NCBI GenBank assembly: GCA_027061995.1
Contig: JAMOUT010000076.1
Span: forward strand, 1-32,087
Origin: Candidatus Aminicenantota bacterium
Lineage (GTDB): Bacteria; Acidobacteriota; Aminicenantia; JAMOAD01
Direction: 5' to 3'
Length of the DNA: 32,087 bases
Shown piece by piece: positions 15,942 to 24,068 of the stretch (its first letter is position 1; every line of letters starts with the position of its first letter). A model generated the notes under the pieces. The model was not told where the DNA came from, searched no databases, and worked only from the letters and a program-made list of their open reading frames with translations. The translations under genes and the position numbers were made by a program.

Positions 15942-17042
15942 ATGGATTATAGTGAAGATAAAAGAGTTGTTCTTACTCTTGATGCGGGAGGAACCAACTT
16001 TGTTTTTTCAGCGATTCAAGGGAATAATGAGATAGTTGAAAAAGTAAGATTTGATTCAAACGGAGACAATCTTGAGAAATCATTAAATTCAATAATAAAG
16101 GGATTTGAGACAATAACCGAGCAATTAAGAGAGAAACCCGTAGCTATAAGTTTTGCTTTTCCGGGGCCTGCAGATTATCATCTCGGAATTATAGGAGACC
16201 TTGGGAACCTTCCCTCATACAGAGGGGGAGTTGCTTTAAAACAGATGCTTGAAGACAGGTTTAAAATACCTGTGTTTATAAATAATGACGGTAATCTTTT
16301 TGTCTTGGGTGAAGCTATAGCGGGTTTTTTACCCTATATAAACGGATTACTCGAAAAAGCGGGTTCTCCCAAAAGATATGAAACTCTTTTCGGAATTACG
16401 CTCGGGACTGGTTTTGGCGGCGGGTTTGTCAGTAATGGAAAACTTCTCATAGGTGATAATTCAAATGCTGCGGAAGTATGGCTGTTGAGAAATAAACTTG
16501 AAAGAGAGATGAATGCCGAAGAGAGTGTGAGTATAAGGGGGATAAAAAGATTTTATTCACAAGAGAGTGGAATTTCTTTTAAAGAAACACCTGAACCGAT
16601 TGATATATATGAAATCGCAACAGGTAAGAAAAAAGGGGATAAAGAGGCTGCTATAAAAGCTTTTAAAAGATTCGGGGAAATTATAGGGGATGCACTTTCA
16701 AATGCTGTTACTTTATTTGATTCACCCGTGGTTATAGGGGGAGGCCTTTCGGGAGCATATTCTCTGTTTTTACCTGAAATTATGAAGGAGATGAATTCTG
16801 TGTTTCATGTTTATGAGGGGCAAAAAATAGATAGGTTGGAAGCAAAAGTTTTTAATATAGAGGATGGTAAAGATAGAGAAAATTTCGTTAAGGGGGAGGT
16901 GAGAAAGATAAAAGTTCCTTTTAGCGAAAAAACAATTGAATATGACCCTTTAAAAAGAATATGCGTAGGTCTTTCAAAACTCGGGACGACAAAAGCGGTA
17001 TCTATCGGAGCTTATGCTTTTGCTTTGGATATGTTGGGATAG
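15942..17042 (+). CDS. ROK-family sugar kinase lacking the zinc-binding cysteine motif
   Basis: This 366-residue ROK kinase has phosphate loop 1 LDAGGTN (13-19), FAFPGPAD (71-78), the catalytic Asp in INNDGN (Asp116), GITLGTGFGGGFVSNGKL (a glycine-rich ATP/sugar loop) and VVIGGGLSG. In most ROK proteins a CxCGxxGC zinc site follows the glycine-rich loop. Here that region reads DNSNAAEVWLLRNK and has no cysteines. It is also longer than typical ROK glucokinases (about 300-320 residues), with an insertion before the C-terminus. The start has GGAGGTGA about 9 nt upstream inside the transporter gene. It probably phosphorylates the sugar imported by that transporter. Confidence 0.85.
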   Translation: MDYSEDKRVVLTLDAGGTNFVFSAIQGNNEIVEKVRFDSNGDNLEKSLNSIIKGFETITEQLREKPVAISFAFPGPADYHLGIIGDLGNLPSYRGGVALKQMLEDRFKIPVFINNDGNLFVLGEAIAGFLPYINGLLEKAGSPKRYETLFGITLGTGFGGGFVSNGKLLIGDNSNAAEVWLLRNKLEREMNAEESVSIRGIKRFYSQESGISFKETPEPIDIYEIATGKKKGDKEAAIKAFKRFGEIIGDALSNAVTLFDSPVVIGGGLSGAYSLFLPEIMKEMNSVFHVYEGQKIDRLEAKVFNIEDGKDRENFVKGEVRKIKVPFSEKTIEYDPLKRICVGLSKLGTTKAVSIGAYAFALDMLG

Positions 17043-17044
17043 AA

Positions 17045-17956
17045 TCATATCAATATTTTAAGAGCTTTCGGTAAAACGGTTAATTTTAACGGAGTTTGTT
17101 TTAAAACTTCCCCGTCAGCCATTAGCAATAATTGAGGTTCGGAGTCAATCTCTATTTCAGAAGCTTTTATATGTTTTACCTTTTTGTGATTCATGTGTGA
17201 ACCTTTGAAAACACCTGCAAATATCTTTATTATGTCTATTCTTGAAACTTCATTGAATATTACGATATCAACTTTACCATCTTGAGTATCCGACAGGGGA
17301 GAGATTTTCATCTTGCCACCCGTATATTTTGAATTGGAGATAACCATTGCACTATTTTTTAATTCAATGAATTTTTTATCGTATCTCATGTTTATTTTAT
17401 TTTTTAATCCTTTGAATATATGTGTAATGACTGAGACACTATAACCTAATTCACCCATAAATTTTAATCTCTCATTCGTTAATTTTAAAATGTCTGCTAT
17501 AAGTCCCACTCCGAGTATATTTAGATAATATTTCCTTTTTTTTTCTTTCCCTTTACCATACTCTATCTCAACCACATCTACGAGGCGGGTTTTACCTATT
17601 TTGATTCTATCTATAATCTTTTTATAATCGATATCAATGAAATCTCTCAAAAAAGAGTTCCCTGTTCCCGCGGGAATAATCCCAAGCTCAATACTACCAA
17701 GCTCCTCCCTGCTCTTTATTCCGTTTAGAACTTCATAAGGGGTTCCGTCTCCTCCTATCGTAAGTATTCTTTTAAAACCATTGTTAATTGCATTTCTGCT
17801 GATTTTAGATATATGTCCTCTGTATTCGGATATTACTATCTCAATATTCTTAAATTTTTCTTTTAAAAGAGAATGGATAATATCAAAATTTTTCTTGCCT
17901 TGTCCTTTTCCCGCTGCAGGATTTAAGATCAACAAGATTTTATCATCTTTTTCCAT
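17045..17956 (-). CDS. Diacylglycerol-kinase-type lipid kinase (YegS/DgkB family)
   Basis: The 303-residue protein has the DAGK catalytic domain: ILNPAAGKGQGKK (10-22), TIGGDGTPYEVLNGI (66-80) with the GGDGT ATP site at 68-72, and GIIPAGTGNSFLRD. The C-terminal beta domain includes SPLSDTQDGKVDIVI and MADGEVL. Members phosphorylate diacylglycerol or related lipids at the inner membrane, returning them to phosphatidate and then CDP-diacylglycerol. That fits the inositol-lipid genes in the window, though it is a separate transcript. It is convergent with the ROK gene with only 2 bp between stops. There is no Shine-Dalgarno sequence; the promoter abuts the ATG. Confidence 0.9.
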   Translation of the reverse strand: MEKDDKILLILNPAAGKGQGKKNFDIIHSLLKEKFKNIEIVISEYRGHISKISRNAINNGFKRILTIGGDGTPYEVLNGIKSREELGSIELGIIPAGTGNSFLRDFIDIDYKKIIDRIKIGKTRLVDVVEIEYGKGKEKKRKYYLNILGVGLIADILKLTNERLKFMGELGYSVSVITHIFKGLKNKINMRYDKKFIELKNSAMVISNSKYTGGKMKISPLSDTQDGKVDIVIFNEVSRIDIIKIFAGVFKGSHMNHKKVKHIKASEIEIDSEPQLLLMADGEVLKQTPLKLTVLPKALKILI

Positions 17957-17962
17957 AATCTT

Positions 17963-17992
17963 TTTATATCATAAATATATAATTTGTATCAA
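17963..17992 (-). promoter_or_regulatory. Lipid-kinase promoter, probably leaderless
   Basis: Minus strand: TTGATA (17992-17987), an 18-nt spacer and TATAAA (17968-17963), then 6 nt to ATG 17956. An in-frame TGA lies at 17971-17969, so the ATG is the first possible start. No Shine-Dalgarno sequence is present. Confidence 0.7.
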
Positions 17993-18108
17993 GGAGGAAT
18001 TTTTAGAAAATGTATAAGTTAATGTAAAATAGGATTTTTGCATTTTATTAGATTAATCGGATATTTTAAGCAGGAAGAAATAAAAAATAATCAAAAAAAA
18101 ATACTAAG

Positions 18109-18143
18109 TATGATAAAATAATTATAATATGATAAAATAATTA
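18109..18143. repeat. Direct repeat, 16 bp twice at 19-bp period
   Basis: TATGATAAAATAATTA occurs at 18109-18124 and again at 18128-18143, just upstream of the 411-residue gene. TATAAT occurs at 18123-18128, between the copies. It could be a pair of regulator sites or a slippage duplication in AT-rich DNA. Confidence 0.6.
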
Positions 18144-18173
18144 ATTGAATAAAGAATAGAGTATTTAATAATC

Positions 18174-19409
18174 ATGAATATAAAATATTTGTTGTTATTA
18201 AAAGATATTGTTCTTAATGAGAAAACAGGTGAACTTACGGCTGTAAGCAAAAAAAGTGTAAGATCACTGGGTTTTCAAAAAGGGGAAATAACTTATTGTG
18301 CGACTACGAGAGAGAAAGAGAGAATTCTCAATATAATGTATGATGAATTAAATTATATGGGGAAAAAAAGATATAAAGGATTATTAAAATATTTAAGCAA
18401 TCCTGAAAGAGAAAAAATAAAATTAGGGCAAAAACTCGTTTTTGATAAAATTATAACTTCTTCTCAACTTTATACCGCTCTGATAAAACAAGCTGAAATA
18501 ATAGCCTTGAATATATCAAAGGAAAAGAATAATATCAATTTTACTGAAAAACCAATGGAACAAATAAAAAATTACGGTTTTAAAATACCCGCCATAAAAA
18601 TATTATCAGAAGTATTTATAAAAGGGAAAATAGATAAAAATAATGAAAAACTTTTGGATGGGAAAATATTGGTAAAAGAGGAAAACAGACTATATGAATT
18701 ATTGTCGGAAAAAGATAGGGATATTCTTGAAAAACTAAAAAAGAATAAAAAAATTACAAAGCAAATGGGTAAGAAAGTTGAAATAATAAGAATTATTTTC
18801 AAACTATATATTTTGGGATATATAAATGTGGTTCCGATAGAGAAAAATGGTTTTCCATTAGATAATAAAAAGATGACATTGAAAAGGAAAATATCGAATA
18901 AAATTTTCAATAATTTGGATTCGGCCATAAATAATGAGGAAAAAATCGATATCTCTTCGAATACAACTGACACAGATTCTTTTGTAAAAGATAGTGCGAT
19001 AAAAGAGAAAAAAATAAAGGGAGATGATAAGGAAGATATTACAGTAATACTAAAAAAAGCGAAGCTATTATATAATAATCGAAAATATAAAGAGGTTGTT
19101 AATTTTATAAAAGATATTCCCAATTATGACGAACTGTCCGGCAAAATAATACTTCAGTTAGCAAAAGCCGAATCGAAAATTGAAATTTACAAACCTGATG
19201 CTGAAAAACGATTATTATCATTAATAAAAAAGGAACCATGGGTGAAGGAATCTTACTATGAATTATTATCTTTGTATGAACAAGAAAATTTAACTTCCCG
19301 AGCGAAACCAATAATAGAAAAAGCTTTAAAATTTTTTCCTGATGAACATGAATTTAATCATTTTAAAGAAGTCTTTCTAAAATCGAAAAAAATCAAACTA
19401 TTTTCTTAA
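18174..19409 (+). CDS. Uncharacterised protein, DUF4388/PATAN-like N-terminus and TPR-like C-terminus
   Basis: I do not firmly recognise this 411-residue cytosolic protein. Its start (about 1-90) has the rhythm of DUF4388/PATAN domains: NEKTGELTAVSKKSVRSLGF, then FQKGEITYCATT, then a helix 'REKERILNIMYDEL'. PATAN modules occur in bacterial signalling and gliding-motility proteins. The middle is Lys/Glu-rich helical with a low-complexity linker (about 235-285). The end (about 290-405) forms helical pairs resembling TPR repeats. Base composition and lysine content are more extreme than in neighbours. ATG 18174 lacks a Shine-Dalgarno sequence. A hairpin terminator follows, so it is monocistronic. 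Confidence 0.5.
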   Translation: MNIKYLLLLKDIVLNEKTGELTAVSKKSVRSLGFQKGEITYCATTREKERILNIMYDELNYMGKKRYKGLLKYLSNPEREKIKLGQKLVFDKIITSSQLYTALIKQAEIIALNISKEKNNINFTEKPMEQIKNYGFKIPAIKILSEVFIKGKIDKNNEKLLDGKILVKEENRLYELLSEKDRDILEKLKKNKKITKQMGKKVEIIRIIFKLYILGYINVVPIEKNGFPLDNKKMTLKRKISNKIFNNLDSAINNEEKIDISSNTTDTDSFVKDSAIKEKKIKGDDKEDITVILKKAKLLYNNRKYKEVVNFIKDIPNYDELSGKIILQLAKAESKIEIYKPDAEKRLLSLIKKEPWVKESYYELLSLYEQENLTSRAKPIIEKALKFFPDEHEFNHFKEVFLKSKKIKLFS

Positions 19410-19422
19410 TCAACTATTTTTT

Positions 19423-19448
19423 CAGATTATTCACTGAATCTGTTTTTA
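19423..19448 (+). terminator. Rho-independent terminator after the 411-residue gene
   Basis: CAGATT (19423-19428) and AATCTG (19437-19442) form a 6-bp stem with an 8-nt loop, followed by TTTTT. It lies 13 nt past the stop at 19409. Confidence 0.65.
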
Positions 19449-19477
19449 TTGATTTTAACCTTTTTTTGTTTTAAAAT
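19449..19477 (+). promoter_or_regulatory. Histidine ammonia-lyase promoter
   Basis: TTGATT (19449-19454), a 17-nt spacer and TAAAAT (19472-19477). A leader of about 22 nt carries GAGGTGA before ATG 19506. The promoter starts right at the end of the upstream terminator. Confidence 0.65.
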
Positions 19478-19505
19478 TATTGCCGTAAATAAAGAGAGGT
19501 GAATT

Positions 19506-21035
19506 ATGAAGAAGATATTTCTTGATGGTAATAGTTTGAAAATTAATGATTTGATTGCCATAGGTAGAAAAGATGCTTTCGTGGAATTGACCGAAGAAGC
19601 GAGGCAAAGGGTATCCGAGGGGAGAGCTGTCGTAGATAAAATTGTCAGGGAAAACAGAGTTGTTTATGGTGTTACAACAGGATTCGGACAGTTTGCATCC
19701 GTTGTTATTGATAAAAAGGATGTTGAGGAGCTTCAATATAATCTCTTAAGATCTCATGCAGCGGGAGTAGGTAATTTTTTCCCTGAAGATATTGCAAGAA
19801 TGATCATGACTCTTAGAGCTAATGTTCTTGCAAAGGGAAGATCGGGAATTGCTCTTGAAACACTTGAGCTTCTGATTGATATGATAAATAAAAATGTATA
19901 TCCTTTAATTCCCGAGAAAGGTTCTGTCGGAGCTTCGGGTGATCTTGCTCCCCTTGCTCATCTTGCTTTGGTTTTAATAGGGGAGGGTAAGGCAAGAATA
20001 GGGGAATTTGAAGGGACAGGAGAACAAGTGCTTGAAAAAGAGGGACTTAAACCTGTTAAATTGAAAGCAAAAGAGGGACTTGCGCTTATAAACGGAACAC
20101 AGGTTATGACTGCGATAGGTGCGAAAGTTTTATATAAAGCTATAAACCTTGTTAAAAACAGTGATATTGCGGGGAGTTTAACCTTGGAAGCATTAAAAGG
20201 AACTGTTGTGGCATTTGATAAAAGAATTCATAATGAAAGACCCTATAAAGGGCAGATTGGGACAGCTGAGAATTTCAGAAAAATATTGGTTGACAGTGAA
20301 ATTGCGAAATCTCATAAGGATTGCGGTAAAGTTCAGGATAGTTATACACTGAGATGTATTCCGCAGGTGCACGGACCTGTCAGAGATACAATGAATTATG
20401 TAAAAAAGATGCTTGAGATAGAGATGAATTCCGCAACCGACAATCCAATGGTTTTTGCGGAACAAGGGGAACTTGTATCAGGAGGAAATTTCCACGGAGA
20501 ATCCGTAGCTTTTTTAATGGATTTTCTAAAAATTGCAATTGCCGAACTTGGCAATATTTCGGAGAGAAGAACGGAAAGATTGGTTAATCCCGCTCTATCC
20601 GAACTTCCCCCTTTTCTCGTTAAAGACGGTGGTTTAAATTCAGGTTTTATGCTTGCTCATGTAACGGCAGCTGCCCTTGTATCGGAAAATAAAGTTTTAT
20701 CTCATCCCGCAAGCGTTGATTCAATCCCAACCTCCGCAAATAAAGAGGACCATGTAAGCATGGGAACTATTGCCGCTCGAAAAGCTCTTGAAATTGTTGA
20801 TAATGCTGAAACAATTGTCGGGATAGAGATTCTATCGGCTGTTCAAGCCCTTGAATTTTTAAAACCTTTAAACCCTGCAAAACCTCTTATCCCTGTCATA
20901 GAAAAAATAAGAAAGCAAGTTCCATGTTGGGATAAAGACAGATATATGGCAGATGATATCGGAAAAATAAAAAATATCGTGGAATCCGGTGAATTAATTG
21001 ATTTAATTGAGAAACTCATCGGTAAACTTAATTAA
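19506..21035 (+). CDS. hutH: Histidine ammonia-lyase
   Basis: The 509-residue length is standard. The self-processing Ala-Ser-Gly triad that forms the MIO electrophile is in GSVGASGDLAPL (residues 143-145). YGVTTGFG (54-61) and the NATDNP-like segment SATDNPMVF are present. The selectivity pair is Ser-His (RSHAAGVG, 82-89), the histidine-specific version; tyrosine/phenylalanine lyases have other residues there. The enzyme deaminates L-histidine to urocanate in the cytosol. GAGGTGA sits before the ATG. No urocanase, imidazolonepropionase or other hut gene is in the window, so it stands alone with its own promoter. Confidence 0.95.
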   Translation: MKKIFLDGNSLKINDLIAIGRKDAFVELTEEARQRVSEGRAVVDKIVRENRVVYGVTTGFGQFASVVIDKKDVEELQYNLLRSHAAGVGNFFPEDIARMIMTLRANVLAKGRSGIALETLELLIDMINKNVYPLIPEKGSVGASGDLAPLAHLALVLIGEGKARIGEFEGTGEQVLEKEGLKPVKLKAKEGLALINGTQVMTAIGAKVLYKAINLVKNSDIAGSLTLEALKGTVVAFDKRIHNERPYKGQIGTAENFRKILVDSEIAKSHKDCGKVQDSYTLRCIPQVHGPVRDTMNYVKKMLEIEMNSATDNPMVFAEQGELVSGGNFHGESVAFLMDFLKIAIAELGNISERRTERLVNPALSELPPFLVKDGGLNSGFMLAHVTAAALVSENKVLSHPASVDSIPTSANKEDHVSMGTIAARKALEIVDNAETIVGIEILSAVQALEFLKPLNPAKPLIPVIEKIRKQVPCWDKDRYMADDIGKIKNIVESGELIDLIEKLIGKLN

Positions 21036-21052
21036 TAAAAATATTAAGTTTT

Positions 21053-21073
21053 AATAAAAAAATATTTTTTATT
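21053..21073 (+). terminator. AT-only hairpin after hutH, weak terminator candidate
   Basis: AATAAAAAA and TTTTTTATT form a 9-bp stem with a 3-nt loop, 18 nt past the hutH stop. It is made only of A/T pairs and merges with the -35 box of the next promoter, so its function is uncertain. Confidence 0.3.
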
Positions 21074-21101
21074 TAACATTTCATTATTTTCCTCGTATAA
21101 T
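21073..21101 (+). promoter_or_regulatory. M14 peptidase promoter
   Basis: TTAACA (21073-21078), a 17-nt spacer and TATAAT (21096-21101). The box sequences and spacing are the same as at the leaderless sulfatase-fold gene, but here a leader of about 35 nt with AAAGGAGGA precedes the ATG. Confidence 0.75.
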
Positions 21102-21142
21102 TAAGGTATGAAAATTGTCTCAATTTTATAAAAGGAGGAATA

Positions 21143-23773
21143 ATGAGACCAAAACATTTAAAAACATTTATTATTTTTATTTTATCATTTTTTATTCTAT
21201 TATCCTTTTCCATCAATCTTAAAGCGAGTAAGAAAATTATGACACCTGAAGAATATTTCGGATTTAAGCCGGGGACTGACAGAATGCTTTTGGATTATGA
21301 ACAATTGATAGGTTATCTTAAAAAGATAGAAAAACAAACCGATAGATTAAAACTTATTAAAATAGGGGAAACCCCTCTTGGTAAAGAGATGTTTATAGCT
21401 TTTATCTCTTCACCTGAAAATATTAAAAATCTGTATGCGTTAAAAAAGATTAACAAGGAGCTTGCATTAAATCCTGATCTTACAATAACCGAAAGAAAAA
21501 CCTATATAAAAAATGGAAGAGTTTTTGTTTTGGGAACTTTGTCTATGCACTCGGGGGAGGTAGGTCCCTCTCAAGCGGCACCTTTAATAGCTTATGAATT
21601 GATTACCTCGGAATCTCCGAGGATTCTTAATCTGCTTGATAAAGTTGTTTACGCTATGGTCCCTTGTCATAATCCGGACGGGATGGATATGGTTGTAAAA
21701 CACTATAGAAAATATAAGGGGACAAAGTATGAAGGAGCGAGCATGCCGGGTGTTTATCACAAATATGTGGGGCATGATAATAACAGGGATTTTGTATCAT
21801 TAACTCAGAAAGATACAAAAGCCATAGCAAGAATATCGAATAAAGATTGGTTTCCTCAGGTTATGGTGGAGAAACATCAGATGGGCTCCACTACCGCAAG
21901 ATATTTTGTTCCCCCATTTCATGATCCCATAGCTGAAAATATTGATGCGGGTATATGGGATTGGATTGGTGTTTTCGGTTCCTCCCTTATGAAAGATATG
22001 ACAAGAGACGGGTGTGCCGGTGTATCACAGCATTATTTGTTTGATGATTATTGGCCCGGTTCCACTGAGACAACATTATGGAAAAATATTATATCCATGC
22101 TTACCGAGTGTGCAAGTGCAAAATATGCCACTTCTGTTTTTGTTGAGCCGACCGAACTTAATGCTCATGGTAAAGGTCTATCAGAGTATAAAAAGAGTGT
22201 GAATATGCCTTTGCCTTGGAAGGGGGGATGGTGGAGATTGTCAGATATAGTAAAATATGAGATATCCTCGACATTTTCCATCTTAAATACAGCAGCTCTT
22301 CATAAAAACGAGATTTTAAAATTCAGAAATTATATGTGTAAAAGAGAGGTTCGACTTGGGAAAACGACTCCTCCATATTATTATATTCTCCCGAAAAAAC
22401 AGCATGATGAAGGGGAGTTTGCGGCTCTTGTTAATCTTCTTGATGAACATGGTGTTTCAGTATATAAATTAAACAAAAAAATTCTATATAATAATACTGT
22501 ATATAATAAAGGGGATATTGTGATTCCTCTTGCTCAACCATTCAGAGCCTTTATAAAAGAGGTTATGGAGAAACAGCATTATCCGGTCAGACATTATACT
22601 CCCAATGGTAAAATTATAAAGCCTTATGATATAACATCATGGTCATTGCCTTTACATAGAGGTGTTAAATCTTTTGAGATAGAAAAAAGAATCCCCTCCC
22701 TTGAATCTTCAATAGATCTCGTTAAATTTCCGTTTGTCTTAAAAAATAAAATTCCTGATAATTATAATTTTGCTTTATTCAGCGTAAATAATAATGAAAG
22801 TTATAAAGCTGCATTTCTTGCAAAAAAACTCGGGTTAAAAGTTTTAAGATTAAACAAAAATCTTAAATATGATAACAGATGTTTTAAGAAAGGGAGTTTT
22901 ATTATTAAAGGGGATATCTGGAAAATAATTGGCAAATTAACGGTTGCTCCTGTTTTTGTTGAGGGAAAGATTAAATATTCAGCCGATAAGTTTATAATTC
23001 CGAGAATTGCGCTTGTAGAAACTTTTTTTCATGATATGGATGCGGGTTGGACAAGATTTATTTTTGATACATATTTTATCCCCTATAAAGTTATTCATCC
23101 GAGAGATTTTAGTAAAACGGATTTTGAAAAAAACTTTGATATTGTGATTTTTCCTGATGCAAACAGTCAAGTGATTATGTCGGGCAAGTATGGTAAAGAG
23201 GGGCATTATTATATCCCGAGTTATCCGCCCGAATATACAAAAGGGATAGGTAAAAAAGGACTCTCTAAAATCGTAAAATTTATCAATGATGGTGGAACTG
23301 TTATATCTTGGGGGCAATCAACAAAACTGTTTCTTTCAACCTTAAGTTTTAAATATGGTAAAGATAAAACCGAGCAGTTTAATCTTCCCGTGTCCGATAT
23401 ATCAAGCGGGTTAAGAAACAGGGGGTTATATTGTCCGGGTTCTTTGGTTAATATTAAACTTCTGGAGAATCATCCGCTAACACTTGGTATGGAAAAAGAG
23501 ATAGGGGTGTTTTTCAGAGGTCGCCCCGTTTTTGCAACGAGAGTTCCAAGTTTTGATATGGATAGAAGAGTAATAGGTTATTTCCCACAAAGGAATATTT
23601 TAAAGAGTGGTTATTGTGAAAACTGCAACCTTCTTGAGAATCATTCTATCCTCGTATGGTTAAAGAAAAACAGGGGACAACTTATAATGCTCGGGTTTAA
23701 TCCTCAGTTCAGAGCTTCAACCCCTGTTTCATATAAATTGATATTTAATTCAATACTAATGTTTAACAGATAA
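21143..23773 (+). CDS. Secreted M14-family zinc carboxypeptidase-like protein with C-terminal GATase-like domain
   Basis: This 876-residue protein has a signal peptide (about 5-29). The M14 zinc site can be read as His136-x2-Glu139 (SMHSGEVG) with His245 in EKHQMGS. NNRDF (Arg about 215) is the substrate-carboxylate Arg region, and a Glu in MLTECAS (about 319) is the likely catalytic base. Residues about 650-800 (ALVETFFHDMDAGWTRF, VIFPDAN, GGTVISWGQST) resemble a class I glutamine-amidotransferase-like/ThuA-like fold, a combination typical of large environmental M14 proteins. It should digest peptides or peptidoglycan stems outside the cytoplasm. Strong Shine-Dalgarno; monocistronic. Confidence 0.88.
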   Translation: MRPKHLKTFIIFILSFFILLSFSINLKASKKIMTPEEYFGFKPGTDRMLLDYEQLIGYLKKIEKQTDRLKLIKIGETPLGKEMFIAFISSPENIKNLYALKKINKELALNPDLTITERKTYIKNGRVFVLGTLSMHSGEVGPSQAAPLIAYELITSESPRILNLLDKVVYAMVPCHNPDGMDMVVKHYRKYKGTKYEGASMPGVYHKYVGHDNNRDFVSLTQKDTKAIARISNKDWFPQVMVEKHQMGSTTARYFVPPFHDPIAENIDAGIWDWIGVFGSSLMKDMTRDGCAGVSQHYLFDDYWPGSTETTLWKNIISMLTECASAKYATSVFVEPTELNAHGKGLSEYKKSVNMPLPWKGGWWRLSDIVKYEISSTFSILNTAALHKNEILKFRNYMCKREVRLGKTTPPYYYILPKKQHDEGEFAALVNLLDEHGVSVYKLNKKILYNNTVYNKGDIVIPLAQPFRAFIKEVMEKQHYPVRHYTPNGKIIKPYDITSWSLPLHRGVKSFEIEKRIPSLESSIDLVKFPFVLKNKIPDNYNFALFSVNNNESYKAAFLAKKLGLKVLRLNKNLKYDNRCFKKGSFIIKGDIWKIIGKLTVAPVFVEGKIKYSADKFIIPRIALVETFFHDMDAGWTRFIFDTYFIPYKVIHPRDFSKTDFEKNFDIVIFPDANSQVIMSGKYGKEGHYYIPSYPPEYTKGIGKKGLSKIVKFINDGGTVISWGQSTKLFLSTLSFKYGKDKTEQFNLPVSDISSGLRNRGLYCPGSLVNIKLLENHPLTLGMEKEIGVFFRGRPVFATRVPSFDMDRRVIGYFPQRNILKSGYCENCNLLENHSILVWLKKNRGQLIMLGFNPQFRASTPVSYKLIFNSILMFNR

Positions 23774-23862
23774 ACCTTATCTCCCTAACACTTCTTTGTC
23801 AATCAGGGAGTGGTTCCCGGTATTGCCTGTGTTTGTCCATATTAACGGGATAGAGATAATAG

Positions 23863-23868
23863 TATAAT
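23863..23868 (+). promoter_or_regulatory. Candidate -10 for the small-membrane-protein/methyltransferase pair
   Basis: TATAAT at 23863-23868; the -35 is unclear (TTAACG at 23842 would need 15 nt spacing). An alternative is TTGTCC-16-GATAAT (23833-23860). The leader carries AAGGAG before ATG 23898. Confidence 0.45.
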
Positions 23869-23897
23869 TTAATTTTATTAATTTTAAGGAGCAAGTT

Positions 23898-24065
23898 ATG
23901 ATAGGAAAAAAATTGAATAATATCTTTTTAGTTCTCGGAGCAGTATGGGTTATTTTTGGATTATTTATATATAATGATTTTTCAGCATTGCCATTGGGTT
24001 TTGTCTTTCTTTTAATCGGTTTTATCGGTAAATTAAGGAAGGAAAGATTCTGTCAAAGAGGATAA
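23898..24065 (+). CDS. Small two-helix membrane protein (55 residues)
   Basis: This gene is short and easily missed. ATG 23898 has AAGGAG at good spacing. The 55-residue product has two hydrophobic helices (about 8-25 and 30-45) and a basic tail, KLRKERFCQRG. The stop at 24065 is 3 bp before the ATG of the methyltransferase-like gene, whose ribosome binding site (AGAGGA) lies in this gene's end, so the two are probably coupled. No family is recognised. It may be a partner of the downstream membrane enzyme or an independent small membrane protein. Confidence 0.7.
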   Translation: MIGKKLNNIFLVLGAVWVIFGLFIYNDFSALPLGFVFLLIGFIGKLRKERFCQRG

Positions 24066-24068
24066 AAG

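Noticed and set aside
17963-18173. AT-rich stretch as a replication origin
   Set aside because: Only two short direct repeats; no DnaA-box cluster or origin-linked genes.
18572-19123. 183-codon minus-strand frame over the 411-residue gene
   Set aside because: Phe/Ser/Leu-rich antisense of a Lys/Glu-rich gene; no ribosome binding site or promoter, and the plus-strand gene has a terminator and coding-like composition.
23781-23810. CTCCCT/AGGGAG stem after the M14 gene as a terminator
   Set aside because: Six-bp stem with an 18-nt loop and no T-tract on either strand; not convincing.
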